Part shown: piece after piece, positions 1-9,501 of the stretch | How positions within the stretch are numbered: the first letter of the stretch is position 1 | How the letters are laid out: each line of letters opens with the position of its first letter | NCBI GenBank assembly: GCA_027080725.1 | Contig: JALWRC010000105.1 | Coordinates: 40,402 to 104,401 of the forward strand | Origin: Saprospiraceae bacterium | Lineage (GTDB): Bacteria; Bacteroidota; Bacteroidia; Chitinophagales; Saprospiraceae | Reading direction: 5' to 3' | Length of the DNA stretch: 64,000 nucleotides | Notes under the pieces: generated by a model | The model's database searches: none | Told to the model about the DNA's origin: nothing | Seen by the model: the letters and a program-made list of their open reading frames with translations, nothing else | Translations under genes and position numbers: made by a program

Positions 1-1021
1 ATTCTTCTCTGACAACTTTAATAATCTTTTCTTCTCCCGAAGAGGAACGAACACTTACGGAGACACTATCATCGGAGAGCTTCACCACTGTCCCAATCGT
101 TCCATTGACATATTGCCCTTCGGCGTCATTCTTAACAAAGATAACCTGGGCATCGATTTTTAGCCTAAGAAATGCGTCTGCAGGGGCGCGTCTTTCGGGG
201 AAGTTACCGGAGATTTTCGCATCATATTGCCTCAATGGACCTTCGATGGCATCGAGTTTTTTTTGGTTGATGGAGTCCGCTATCCTGTTAGTCGTACAGA
301 GGTAAATATACGGTTGACCGGAGGGAGGGGCGGCAGCCACCCGCTCATTCAATGCCTCCAGCACATCCCAATCGATCTCCCCTGTACGAACGGCATCCAA
401 TAGCCGGACGAACGACCTATTGCGCTGCCGAAAGACTGTCTGCAACTCAATCATCTCAAAAGATGCGCCTAGTGCATCAAAAGCATGTGCTGAAAAGAAC
501 CAGGGAGAGTTATAATGCATCGAAAGAAATTGGCGTTCTTCCGGGGAGCTAATCACCGGAGGCAACTGAAATAAATCCCCGAAGAAAATCATCTGTACAC
601 CTCCAAACGGTGTGGCATTGGATCTGTTTATTCGCAAAAAACGATCCATGGCATCCAATAAATCTGCGCGTACCATGGATATTTCGTCGACAATAATAGT
701 ATCTATAGAGCGGTACAACTTACGATTATGACGCTTCTTTATGTGTTTATGCAATTGGAGATGCGCCGGAAATCCAAAAAACGAATGAATGGTTTGTCCT
801 TTGACATTGACTGCGGCGATCCCTGTAGGAGCCAAGACGACCGCCTTCTTTTTTGTCGTATCTCTGAATAGCTTAAGAAGAGTGGACTTTCCGGTACCTG
901 CCTTACCTGTTATAAAATAATGCTTACGGGTATTCTCCATCTGCTCCAAAGCGTACTTGAAGTCAGCGTTTAGAACAAGGGGGCCGCTTCCCAACGGTGA
1001 TTTATTTGGGCCGAACGACAT
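1..1021 (-). CDS. Pif1-like DNA helicase, partial (C-terminus beyond window)
   Basis: The first 340 residues of a superfamily 1B helicase of the Pif1/RecD2 type; the gene runs off the left edge and the frame is open to base 1. Walker A is GKAGTGKS (residues 39-46), Walker B is VDEISM (111-116), and GDLFQLPPV (148-156) is typical of Pif1-type enzymes. Family members unwind DNA or DNA-RNA hybrids 5' to 3'. The ATG at 1021 is preferred: the coding sequence then overlaps the last 20 bases of the upstream nuclease gene, which suggests translational coupling. The next Met (residue 28) lies just before the P-loop and would remove conserved-looking sequence. No nuclease domain is visible in this part. 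The subfamily cannot be fixed without the C-terminus. Confidence 0.88.
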   Translation of the reverse strand, partial: MSFGPNKSPLGSGPLVLNADFKYALEQMENTRKHYFITGKAGTGKSTLLKLFRDTTKKKAVVLAPTGIAAVNVKGQTIHSFFGFPAHLQLHKHIKKRHNRKLYRSIDTIIVDEISMVRADLLDAMDRFLRINRSNATPFGGVQMIFFGDLFQLPPVISSPEERQFLSMHYNSPWFFSAHAFDALGASFEMIELQTVFRQRNRSFVRLLDAVRTGEIDWDVLEALNERVAAAPPSGQPYIYLCTTNRIADSINQKKLDAIEGPLRQYDAKISGNFPERRAPADAFLRLKIDAQVIFVKNDAEGQYVNGTIGTVVKLSDDSVSVSVRSSSGEEKIIKVVREE

Positions 1022-2084
1022 ACATATATACTGGAAAGTGATCACTGTATCCGCCTTGCCAGGTATCCCTGACAAAACTCCTTTTGGGGTATCCTTTGTA
1101 TTTCCCCAAAGAATTTATCATAAACCTGCGGTTAAAAATACCGGTTTTAACCAAATGCCACCCTTTCTTATCCTCCAACAATGGAATAGAGACAATGGCT
1201 TGATCAAACAGGCTCCAGGCATCTCGATAGGCAGTAGATCCAATACCCGACTTGTAGAGGTGATAAGTGGTATTGTACAGGGCTGTCCGATCTTTTGGAT
1301 GCTTATCCGGCCCTGCTCTAAGAAAACGGACGACGCTTTCATTGTTGGGGTTGTCATTAAAATCCCCGACTACAAATATTTTCGCTTGAGGTTCTTGAGC
1401 AAACACCTTATTGATGGCCCTTCTCGCAACGGCTGCAGCACTATCTCGCCGCCACCTCGAAGCCTCTTCCCCACCACTCCGTGAGGGCCAATGATTTACA
1501 AAATAATGAATGCGCTCTCCTAGTAAATCTCCTGTCACTTCGAGTACATCGCGTGTATAATCCCGACTCCCATCCGCATTGTAGAGAAAGACCGGATGGG
1601 TCTGCACATCTGAAGGATGAAAGTATTTGGGCTGGTACAACATCCCCACATCGATCCCCCTTTCATCAGGAGAATTGCGATGAATCACCTGAAATCCCTT
1701 AGCCTTTAATGGGGACTCTTTAACCAAGTCCTTGAGAACTCCATAATTCTCCACCTCACTCACTCCCAAGATAGCCACGCCATCAGGAGTAACATCCTTT
1801 CCGATTTGGGCGATCACCTCCGCCAATTTGCCCAGTTTTTCCCGATAAATCCTGGTATCGTAATGCCTTTTGCCCGAAGGGGTGAACTCGGAATCCCGTA
1901 CATCCGGTTGGTCGATGGTATCGAAAAGGTTCTCCAGATTCCAAAAACCCAAAGTCACCACCTCTTCCTGTCCGGACACCCTTGTCCTATGTCCTTTCTT
2001 AGCGATACTGCAGGACTCAAAAATCAGGAAGGCGAGAACAATCATTGTCAGGGAGGACCTCCATCCGGAGAGCATCGTCGTCAT
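1002..2084 (-). CDS. Endonuclease/exonuclease/phosphatase (EEP) family protein, exported
   Basis: 360 residues with the EEP (DNase I-like) catalytic set: FWNLENLFDT (47-56), SEVEN with metal-binding Glu (109-113), NHWPS (197-201), GDFND (240-244) and the terminal SDH (347-349). The first 25 residues are hydrophobic and end in FESC, a loose lipobox, so the protein is probably exported and perhaps lipid-anchored. EEP enzymes cleave phosphodiesters in DNA, RNA or small molecules; the substrate cannot be told from the sequence. It is followed by the Pif1-like helicase with a 20-base overlap and preceded by T9SS proteins on the same strand. An exported nuclease could serve phosphate or DNA scavenging, but that is inference. 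Confidence 0.85.
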   Translation of the reverse strand: MTTMLSGWRSSLTMIVLAFLIFESCSIAKKGHRTRVSGQEEVVTLGFWNLENLFDTIDQPDVRDSEFTPSGKRHYDTRIYREKLGKLAEVIAQIGKDVTPDGVAILGVSEVENYGVLKDLVKESPLKAKGFQVIHRNSPDERGIDVGMLYQPKYFHPSDVQTHPVFLYNADGSRDYTRDVLEVTGDLLGERIHYFVNHWPSRSGGEEASRWRRDSAAAVARRAINKVFAQEPQAKIFVVGDFNDNPNNESVVRFLRAGPDKHPKDRTALYNTTYHLYKSGIGSTAYRDAWSLFDQAIVSIPLLEDKKGWHLVKTGIFNRRFMINSLGKYKGYPKRSFVRDTWQGGYSDHFPVYMYVVRPK

Positions 2085-2139
2085 GGTCTATCAGTTTTAC
2101 TTCAGCCCACAAGGTACAAATTGTTCGCCAGCTACAAGG

Positions 2140-4605
2140 CTACATTTTCACAAAATGCTTTATTATCTCCATTTGCCGCTGATCATCAAAACATCGCAGA
2201 AAATAATTCCCATGGCTTAGATGAGCCACGGATATGACTGTCTCCTTATCCTTTAATTCACCTTTTAACAGTGTCCTCCCTACAGTGCTTACGATTTCAT
2301 ACCTCGTAACCATCTTCTCCAATTGTTTTATATGTATGAAATGGGAAGCCGGATTGGGAAATAATGAGATATTCAAATCGACTTTGTCTACTGACTTCGT
2401 AGCTACTACCGGAGGAAAATCGGCCATCCAGGCCCCACGTCCATGTGTAAATACAAAGAGTTTATTATCTCTCGGACGGATTTTGACCTGAAAAACCGCC
2501 ACGTTTGGGATAGTGGGATCTCTTTGCCAATGGACTCCTCCATCGATGGTGGTAAACACTCCATAGCTGGTCCCTACAGCTATTTGATCGGGATTGCTAT
2601 TGGATATCGCGACAGTATTGACAGGTAAGTACTTGGGCAAATCACCGGAGATGTTTACCCACTCAGGGTCGTCCGAAAAAACACCTTCCACCCTCCAAAC
2701 TCTCCCTTTATCGGACACCGATGAAAAGCCTACAATGAGGGCATTGGAATCAACAGGATCTAATTCCATCGTCCGAATAAAAGCATTGCGGAGACTTCTT
2801 GGTGCCCGGGTATTGAGTCGTATACCTATTAACGTAGAATCCTTTGGGGAAACGTCATCAAATCTATACAATCGCGTATTAAGGCCACCGACAAACACAT
2901 ATCTTTTATCATTACGCTGCATTATAATGCCGGCATACATCCCATTCAGAAGGGAATCTACCGCATACCATTCTTCCCCAAAATCAGGAGTAAACCAGAC
3001 TCCCCCACGCTTAACAAAAAGGAGTTCATCCGTACTTTGTTGGTTCATATAAAACGGATTGATAAAATAACTACCTTCTTGAACTTGTAAGGTAAGATAT
3101 TTCCAGGGAATCTGCGTCCTTTTGAAATGACGTGTCCCAAACAAATTCCCCTGTTGTGTGGACACCACCACCTTGTCCGGGTTGTCTTGAGCTACCGCAC
3201 AAAATCCACCATCTGCACCAAATTTTTTCTCAAAGACCAAATTTTTATCCGTGCCGGTAGTAGTGCCGTTATCTTGAGCCCCACCTATTACCCTGTTTTC
3301 ATCGGGAAAGATATCTCCGGCGTAGTATTGGGTCACGTTAAACCCCCTGCTCAATGATTCGCTAAATTGCAATTTGCCAGACCAGTAATAATAGTCATCT
3401 ATTCCTCCATCATGTGTGGCAATCATATGGTCCGGATCATGGGGGTCGAAATAGAATAAGTGCTTATCCGCATGGCTACTGGTCAACTTATTCCAGGTTT
3501 GTCCCCCATTGTAGGAGGCTGCCATCTGTATATTCCCATAAATCACGATATCCGGGTGGGTAGGGTGCACCTGTAATGTGTGGGTATACCAGGCATAATT
3601 GTTGGCAATCCCAGGATATCCCACTTTTTTCCAGGTCACCCCTCCGTCATCCGATCGAGCGATACCTAGAAGCTTGGTTGAATTTCCATCTTCAAATGCA
3701 GCATACAAGACCTCGGAATGCGCTCTACAATAAGCCATTTCTATTCGTCGAATCACTTTGCCGTCATACACCGGCAAATCGAGCAAGGTAGCTTGTGTTA
3801 AGTTGCCTTCATTTCCCCGGTAGATGCCCCGACTTTTGATGGCATAATATACGGTTGAATCCTCCAATATCTCGATATCTGTACAATCGCCCACGACTTC
3901 CAATCGGAAGGTCTCCCCCGCATCCCTTGATACGTAAATTCCTCTTGGAGTGGCTACATAAAGGGTATTGGAATCCGTCTTGGAGCATTCTACTCGCCAG
4001 GAAGAAAACAAACCGTTTTGCTGGGAGCCGGGCAACAGTTCAAAAGACCTTCCGCCATCTTCACTTTTGAAAACCCCTACCCCATTTAGACGTGTCGAAT
4101 TGCCGGCAACCTCTCCGGTACAATAATAGATAATATCCGGATTGAACGGATTTTGAGAAAGGTAAGTTACAGACATATTCTCTTCATGATCGGATTGTGG
4201 GACCCAATGGCCACCTGCATCCCATGATTCCCACAATCCTCCGGAGACGCTCCCCGCCAGATGATGGTCGGGGTCTTGCCGGTCTATCAAATACGCCCGC
4301 GAGCGACCACTGATATTGGAAGGCCCCATTTCTTGCTGGTTAGTGAGGTTGGAAGGCAAGCGGAAAGCGACGCTTTTCTGATGATGGAAGAGGCGATAAT
4401 AATAAAGACTAAGATTTTCCGGGGCTTCTTTGGACTCCTTGTACTGAAAAACCTTTAAATCTTGCTCCCATCCCGGCTTTTCTTCTGCTAATTGATCATC
4501 GGTAGCATGTGACGTCTTGTGATTTGTGCCGGATTGATTGGTGCAATGAATTCCGACATACATCAGAAATAAGGCCAAAATTGCTATGAAGATTTTCTTT
4601 ATCAT
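2140..4605 (-). CDS. Secreted sortilin/BNR-type beta-propeller protein with T9SS sorting domain
   Basis: About 820 residues: an N-terminal signal segment, many Asp-box/BNR repeats (SEDGGRSF, SRDAGETF, SDDGGVTW, TIDGGVHW) that build VPS10/sialidase-like propellers, and a C-terminal type A sorting domain beginning with the FPNPAS motif. It should be exported by Sec and then moved to the cell surface by the T9SS. The ATG at 4605 (MIKKIFIAIL...) places the signal peptide at the N-terminus; an in-frame ATG at 4638 adds 11 residues. It lies 24 bases (from the longer start) after its paralogue, so the two are likely co-transcribed. Two copies of the dispersed 13-bp motif lie in its 3' end. The ligand or substrate is unknown. 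Confidence 0.88.
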   Translation of the reverse strand: MIKKIFIAILALFLMYVGIHCTNQSGTNHKTSHATDDQLAEEKPGWEQDLKVFQYKESKEAPENLSLYYYRLFHHQKSVAFRLPSNLTNQQEMGPSNISGRSRAYLIDRQDPDHHLAGSVSGGLWESWDAGGHWVPQSDHEENMSVTYLSQNPFNPDIIYYCTGEVAGNSTRLNGVGVFKSEDGGRSFELLPGSQQNGLFSSWRVECSKTDSNTLYVATPRGIYVSRDAGETFRLEVVGDCTDIEILEDSTVYYAIKSRGIYRGNEGNLTQATLLDLPVYDGKVIRRIEMAYCRAHSEVLYAAFEDGNSTKLLGIARSDDGGVTWKKVGYPGIANNYAWYTHTLQVHPTHPDIVIYGNIQMAASYNGGQTWNKLTSSHADKHLFYFDPHDPDHMIATHDGGIDDYYYWSGKLQFSESLSRGFNVTQYYAGDIFPDENRVIGGAQDNGTTTGTDKNLVFEKKFGADGGFCAVAQDNPDKVVVSTQQGNLFGTRHFKRTQIPWKYLTLQVQEGSYFINPFYMNQQSTDELLFVKRGGVWFTPDFGEEWYAVDSLLNGMYAGIIMQRNDKRYVFVGGLNTRLYRFDDVSPKDSTLIGIRLNTRAPRSLRNAFIRTMELDPVDSNALIVGFSSVSDKGRVWRVEGVFSDDPEWVNISGDLPKYLPVNTVAISNSNPDQIAVGTSYGVFTTIDGGVHWQRDPTIPNVAVFQVKIRPRDNKLFVFTHGRGAWMADFPPVVATKSVDKVDLNISLFPNPASHFIHIKQLEKMVTRYEIVSTVGRTLLKGELKDKETVISVAHLSHGNYFLRCFDDQRQMEIIKHFVKM
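2291..2303 (-). repeat. Copy of dispersed 13-bp motif (GGTATGAAATCGT)
   Basis: One base from the consensus GGTATGAAATGGT. Inside a T9SS gene, where it is read as RYEIV. A weaker copy in the opposite orientation (TGTATGAAATGGG) starts at about 2332. Confidence 0.8.
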
Positions 4606-4662
4606 TTCTTTTATTTTTCTTATATCTATTAGTGACATACTCCCAGCAAGTATACCTCATAA

Positions 4663-7173
4663 TTATGGAATTTTCACAAAACGGTTGGAATAATGGCTTC
4701 CCTTCTTATTATATGTGATGAGGACATGTACTCCAGGTTTTAGGCTGGACACATTGATTCCTTCCGCGATATCCATTTGCACACCGGATTGGACAATTCT
4801 ACCCCGTTGGTCGACGATTTCATACCGAAATAATGATTGCACCTTCGTCAACTTGTCTGAATGTTTAAAACGAAGTATGTCACTAACGGGATTGGGATAA
4901 ATTCCCCAAGTATTTTCCGCCTTTTGGACATCTCTAGATGCAATGGGAAAGACCGGGAAATCCGCCATCCAAGCGCCTCTACCATGCGTAAATGCAAAGA
5001 GTTTATTGTCATTTGGACGAATCTTGACTTGAAAGACCGCCACGTTGGGGATAGAGGCATCCCGTTGCCAATGCTTCCCTCCATCCATAGTCGTATAGAC
5101 TCCATAATCCGTTGCCGCTGCGATTTCCTTTGGATTGATGACCGAAACAGCGATGTCGTTGACGGGAAGGTAAGGAGGCATATCTCCCGAAATATTGGTC
5201 CAAGTGGCGTTCTTACCGTCGAAAATATGGTCCACCAACCAAATTCGAGGTTGCTCCGAAACGGTAGAATAACAGACGATAAGCGATTGGCTATCTGTTG
5301 GCTCTATGGCCATCCCCCGAAGGAATGCTTCATTCAAAGAGGATGGGGCGTTGGCGCTCAAATCATCGGGATGACCAAATGACTTTCCATCTTTTGCCAT
5401 CTCATAACGACTGAGCAAATTTCGACCTCCTCCGACAAATATATGAAGTCCGGAATCATCTCTTAAAAACTCAGCTTTATATGGATTATAGATATTAGAA
5501 TCCACCGCAATCCAGGTTTGCCCAAGATTGGCGGTGTACCAAAAACTACTCGTCTTCATCAGTAGGAGCTCTTCAGAATTATGCGCATTGAGATAGAAAG
5601 GGGCAATGAAATAGTCATTGCCTCCCCTGCCCTTCTCAAAATAAGCGACAATCGAATAAAAAGATCTTCTATTCTTAAACTTAAAATTCCGGCTCAAATA
5701 CACTTTTCCATTCTGTGTTCCTATAAGGACTTTTGTTGGATCATCCTTAGCCACCGCGGTATAAGTACCATCCGCCCCATACACTTTCTCAAAATTCATA
5801 TCGTCCTCTCCACCTGCCGTAGTCCCGTTGTCTTGTGCTCCCGCAATAACTTGATTTGTCTCCGGAAAGTAATCCCCGGCGTAATATTGTGTGACGTTAA
5901 AGGTTTGGCTATGAGAGCCATCAAATATCAGTTTATTCTTATTGAAATGGTACTCATCGATCCCCCCATCTGAAGTAATTATCAGATGATTGGGGTCATG
6001 TGGGTCAAAGTAGGCCAAGTGTCTATCCGAATGGGAGCCCTGTACCTCTATCCAATTCAATGCGCTCAAGGTGGACATGGCCATACTCACATTGCCAAAC
6101 ACGACAATATTTGGCTTTGTTGGATGGACTTGTAAAACGAGATTATACCAGGATTGAGCCGTATAAACCTGGGGATCCGCCATTCTCCGCCAGGAATCCC
6201 CGCCATCTTTCGATCGGGCAATAGCTAGTAATCCATAATTAGGATTATTCTTTGCAAATGCGGCATACATCGTTGTCTGTTTGGATGGAGCGATGGCGAT
6301 TTCGATCCGCGAATATGCTCCCCCCAAAGAGGGTAAATTGAGGCGCTCCCAGTCTTTCAAATTATCCTCATGTCCACGATATATCCCTGATCTCAGCACC
6401 GCTAGAAATATTGTTCCATCATCCGTCACTTCAATATCCGTACATTCACTAAAGTAGAATTTTTCGAAAGAGTCTCCTGCGTCCCTGGACACATATGCTC
6501 CTTTTCGAGAGGCTATATAAATGGTGTTTTTATCGTTAGGAGAGCATACAATTCTCCATGTACTAAAAAGACCATTTATTTCAGAACCGGGAAGGAGCCG
6601 AAAGTTCTTTCCCCTGTCTTCTGATTTGAATACACCAACACCCACAACGCCTTGGGAGTTGCCTGCGACCTCTCCCGTAGAATAATATATTATATCGTGG
6701 TCAAACGGATTTTGGGCAAGATATGCAATAGACATGTTTTCATCGTGATCAGATTGGGGGTGCCAGGTTTTGCCGGCATCCCACGACTCCCATAGTCCCC
6801 CTGAGACACTTCCTGCAAAGTGATGATTCTTGTCGTCTGCGTCAATCAAATACGCCCTACTCCGACCGCCGATGTTGGCAGGGCCCAGTTCTTTGACATG
6901 GTCCAACTGTCGGTCTGTCCGCAACAGTGCTCTGCGCTGTCTATCCATCTTTCGGTAGTAAAGAGGTAAATTTTCAGGGCCACCAGTCGATTCTCTATAC
7001 TTGAACAGCTTTAGATCTTTCTCCCAGCCGGGGTTCTCTTGGAGGACAGGTATTGTATTATGGTCTATGGTATGAAATGGTTGGCTATTATCTATAAAGA
7101 AATAGCTTCCTCCGATCACAATGGGCATCAAAACCAGGATTGTTTTAAGAGAAAAAAGACGTTGTTTTAACAT
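4663..7173 (-). CDS. Secreted sortilin/BNR-type beta-propeller protein with T9SS sorting domain (paralogue)
   Basis: 836 residues, clearly paralogous to the next gene along their whole length: both share GSVSGGLWESWDAG, QNPF..DIIYY.TGEVAGNS, VFQVKIRP.DNKLF and HGRGAWMADFP. Asp-box repeats (KSEDRGKNF, SRDAGDSF, SKDGGDSW, TMDGGKHW) are followed by a sorting domain starting IYPNPVS. An N-terminal hydrophobic stretch (residues 9-28) is the export signal. It is the first gene of the pair. A TATTTTTG box (minus strand, 7201-7208) lies about 28 bases upstream and fits the Bacteroidota -7 element. Tandem duplication followed by divergence is the simplest origin. Function beyond a surface-exposed propeller is not known. 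Confidence 0.88.
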   Translation of the reverse strand: MLKQRLFSLKTILVLMPIVIGGSYFFIDNSQPFHTIDHNTIPVLQENPGWEKDLKLFKYRESTGGPENLPLYYRKMDRQRRALLRTDRQLDHVKELGPANIGGRSRAYLIDADDKNHHFAGSVSGGLWESWDAGKTWHPQSDHDENMSIAYLAQNPFDHDIIYYSTGEVAGNSQGVVGVGVFKSEDRGKNFRLLPGSEINGLFSTWRIVCSPNDKNTIYIASRKGAYVSRDAGDSFEKFYFSECTDIEVTDDGTIFLAVLRSGIYRGHEDNLKDWERLNLPSLGGAYSRIEIAIAPSKQTTMYAAFAKNNPNYGLLAIARSKDGGDSWRRMADPQVYTAQSWYNLVLQVHPTKPNIVVFGNVSMAMSTLSALNWIEVQGSHSDRHLAYFDPHDPNHLIITSDGGIDEYHFNKNKLIFDGSHSQTFNVTQYYAGDYFPETNQVIAGAQDNGTTAGGEDDMNFEKVYGADGTYTAVAKDDPTKVLIGTQNGKVYLSRNFKFKNRRSFYSIVAYFEKGRGGNDYFIAPFYLNAHNSEELLLMKTSSFWYTANLGQTWIAVDSNIYNPYKAEFLRDDSGLHIFVGGGRNLLSRYEMAKDGKSFGHPDDLSANAPSSLNEAFLRGMAIEPTDSQSLIVCYSTVSEQPRIWLVDHIFDGKNATWTNISGDMPPYLPVNDIAVSVINPKEIAAATDYGVYTTMDGGKHWQRDASIPNVAVFQVKIRPNDNKLFAFTHGRGAWMADFPVFPIASRDVQKAENTWGIYPNPVSDILRFKHSDKLTKVQSLFRYEIVDQRGRIVQSGVQMDIAEGINVSSLKPGVHVLITYNKKGSHYSNRFVKIP
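4814..4826 (-). repeat. Copy of dispersed 13-bp motif (GGTATGAAATCGT)
   Basis: One base from consensus; read as RYEIV in the second T9SS paralogue, at a position equivalent to the copy at 2291. Confidence 0.8.
7069..7081 (+). repeat. Exact copy of dispersed 13-bp motif
   Basis: Exact GGTATGAAATGGT near the 5' end of the T9SS paralogue; on the coding strand its complement is read as PFHT, a different frame from the RYEIV copies. Confidence 0.85.
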
Positions 7174-7200
7174 AATCTTGTTTATTGATTATTCATTTAA

Positions 7201-7208
7201 CAAAAATA
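7201..7208 (-). promoter_or_regulatory. Candidate -7 box (TATTTTTG) for the T9SS paralogue pair
   Basis: The minus strand reads TATTTTTG, matching the Bacteroidota TAnnTTTG -7 element, about 28 bases before the ATG at 7173. No clear -33 TTTG was seen at the usual distance, so this rests on one box only. Confidence 0.4.
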
Positions 7209-7446
7209 CACGAGTGTTTTTGGTAGAAAAGAATAGGCATCGGTTGCTATTTCATTCATCTCATACGCTGAGTGCCATACATGCCTATTTTACCTCATAA
7301 ACCGAAGGACACATGCCGTCTTAGGCAATATTTAGAGGAAATGCACTCCTTGTTAATATAAAAGACTTCGAAGGCGCAAAACGTTGCATCGAGAACCAAA
7401 ATATATTGTTTTGCCTCATCCGGAAAATGGTGGTATTGGCCAAAAA

Positions 7447-7932
7447 TCATGTTAAGGCGACCGAATACGAGCGCCCCAACTCTACTTCGATGTGATCCTG
7501 AATCGTTGTCGCCAAAGACATCCCCACAAAATCCACATGTACCGGAAATGATTTGTGCATTCGATCGACCAGGACTGCCATTTGCACCTTGGCCGGAACC
7601 ACCTCCATTAGAGGTTTTGTCGCATAAAACAGGGTTCTACCTGTATTCGCTACATCATCGACGACGACAATCGTCTTTCCTCGAAGTGCACCAACCTCCA
7701 TATCAAGCCGGACGTCCTCTTGGTTGGGCTTTGCAGGATTCAGACGAAGACGTGACAAGACAATCCTCCCGGGCATCACTACCTCCAGTGAACGCGCCAG
7801 CAACTGGGCAAATCTCCATCCATTGTTATTAATCCCAAGCAGTACCAATTCCTTTGCATCGAAGTTCTCTTCTGCCATTTGATACGCCAATCTTACAATC
7901 TTTTGCTTAATTGCTGCATTTTTTAATATAAT
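7447..7932 (-). CDS. Phosphoribosyltransferase, PyrR/hypoxanthine-PRTase-like
   Basis: About 161 residues of a type I phosphoribosyltransferase. The PRPP-binding loop is VVVDDVANTGRTL; an N-terminal GINNNGWRFAQLLA segment matches the substrate-side loop of PyrR/Hpt-like proteins. The enzyme would transfer a ribose 5-phosphate group from PRPP to a base, or act as a pyrimidine-responsive regulator; the two cannot be separated here. The ATG at 7932 (MIILKNAAIK) is preferred over an upstream ATG at 7974, whose extra 14 residues are not family-like. It is monocistronic and divergent from the Fe-S protein gene. Confidence 0.8.
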   Translation of the reverse strand: MILKNAAIKQKIVRLAYQMAEENFDAKELVLLGINNNGWRFAQLLARSLEVVMPGRIVLSRLRLNPAKPNQEDVRLDMEVGALRGKTIVVVDDVANTGRTLFYATKPLMEVVPAKVQMAVLVDRMHKSFPVHVDFVGMSLATTIQDHIEVELGRSYSVALT

Positions 7933-8137
7933 CATAGCCTCTGTTTCTAAAGATATCCTTAAACTTGCACACACAAATTATCATTCGTTGTTGGGTATGG
8001 AGAAAAAAGTAGAGCAGGAGTAAAATTGCAATTACGTCCTATAACATTACTTTTCTACATGCCACGACAAGAAGAAGAAAAGCCAATACTTTTAAACCGC
8101 CCACCTCTTTTATTTTGGGTAAAAATACAAGAATCTA

Positions 8138-9469
8138 ATGAATCAACCCATGATAAGTCAAATTATTTTCGCTTTTATCACGGCCGCGACCATTTACGTC
8201 GCTTACAAACTCTACTCCAAGGTGTTACTGGGGATTGGCCTGGGCAAGGGCGATTGGCCGCAGGACCATCCTGCCAAACGGAGAAAGCAAATGCTTTTGA
8301 TTGCATTCGGACAGAAGAAGATGTTCAAACGTTGGATTCCCGGAGTGCTTCATTTTTTTATTTATACTGCCTTTTTGCTTACCCAAGTCGAGCTCCTCGA
8401 AATGGTCATTGATGGACTTTTGGGGACCCACAGGATATTGAGGCATTTATTAGGCCCCCTTTATGTATTCGTCGTAGGGAGTATCGAAGTACTCTCCGTC
8501 CTGGCACTCATCGGCACCACTGTCTTCCTTATCCGAAGGAACATCTTAAAACTCAAGCGCTTTCACAATCCGGAAATGAAAGGCTGGCCCTTTAAGGATG
8601 CCAATCTCATCTTATTGGGCGAAATCCTGCTTATCGCCGGGCTTTTTATGATGAATGGGGCAGAAACCGTTCTTTCCGAAGACCATCCCTTTTTCCCTTT
8701 TAGCAGTGTTTTTGGTCCGATGGTTTTCGGAAGCATGACAGAAGGGAGCCTTCATTTCTTCCAACATGCCGGCTGGTGGCTACACATGTTGGTCGTCTAT
8801 GGGTTTATCCTTTATCTCCCCTTTTCGAAACACCTCCACATCCTCTTTGCCTTTCCAAATACGTATTACGCTAAGCTCTCCCCCCCCTCAGAAATGGAAA
8901 ATATGCCCGAAGTCGAACAGGAAGTGAAGAGCATGTTAGGCTTGTTGGATGAAGAGGTGCCGATGAGTGAAGACATCCCCGAGTTTGGCGTCAAGGACAT
9001 CTTCGACCTCCCAAAGACTACCTTACTCGCTGCCTATACCTGTACGGAATGCGGACGTTGTACGGACAATTGCCCTGCCAATATCACCGGCAAAAAGCTT
9101 TCTCCGCGCAAAATCATGATGGACATCCGGGACCGGGTGGACGAAGTGGCTACCAATATCCGGGCCGGCAAACACCTAAAGGATAATATGGAGGATGCCC
9201 CCATCAGCCAACGGTATGACGATGGCAAAACCCTTCACGATTACATATCTCCGGAAGAGATTTTTGCCTGTACGACTTGTATGGCTTGTATCGAAGCATG
9301 TCCGGTACTCATTCGCCCGATGGATCCGGTTCTCGAGTTGCGGCGCTATCACATTCTGACCCTTGCTGCCGGCCCCCAGGATTGGCTGCCTATGTTTACG
9401 AGCCTTGAAAACAATGGGTGTGTGTGGCAAATTCCGGATAGCCGACTCAAGTGGGCAGAGGAATTATAG
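8138..9469 (+). CDS. Membrane-anchored (Fe-S)-binding protein, heterodisulfide reductase-like electron carrier
   Basis: 443 residues. About five membrane helices fill residues 5-225, resembling nitrate reductase gamma/HdrE-type cytochrome subunits. A cytoplasmic domain follows with two 4Fe-4S motifs: C302, C305, C308, C312 and C378, C381, C384, C388. Proteins of this type pass electrons between quinone and a soluble partner. In many Bacteroidota, as I recall, the next gene is a CCG-domain (HdrB-like) partner; here the next gene is convergent ribBA, so the partner is not adjacent. The start is the first ATG in frame, just before the first helix. Confidence 0.85.
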   Translation: MNQPMISQIIFAFITAATIYVAYKLYSKVLLGIGLGKGDWPQDHPAKRRKQMLLIAFGQKKMFKRWIPGVLHFFIYTAFLLTQVELLEMVIDGLLGTHRILRHLLGPLYVFVVGSIEVLSVLALIGTTVFLIRRNILKLKRFHNPEMKGWPFKDANLILLGEILLIAGLFMMNGAETVLSEDHPFFPFSSVFGPMVFGSMTEGSLHFFQHAGWWLHMLVVYGFILYLPFSKHLHILFAFPNTYYAKLSPPSEMENMPEVEQEVKSMLGLLDEEVPMSEDIPEFGVKDIFDLPKTTLLAAYTCTECGRCTDNCPANITGKKLSPRKIMMDIRDRVDEVATNIRAGKHLKDNMEDAPISQRYDDGKTLHDYISPEEIFACTTCMACIEACPVLIRPMDPVLELRRYHILTLAAGPQDWLPMFTSLENNGCVWQIPDSRLKWAEEL

Positions 9470-9501
9470 CCCTATGATTAGATTTATTTTATGAGGATAG
9501 A

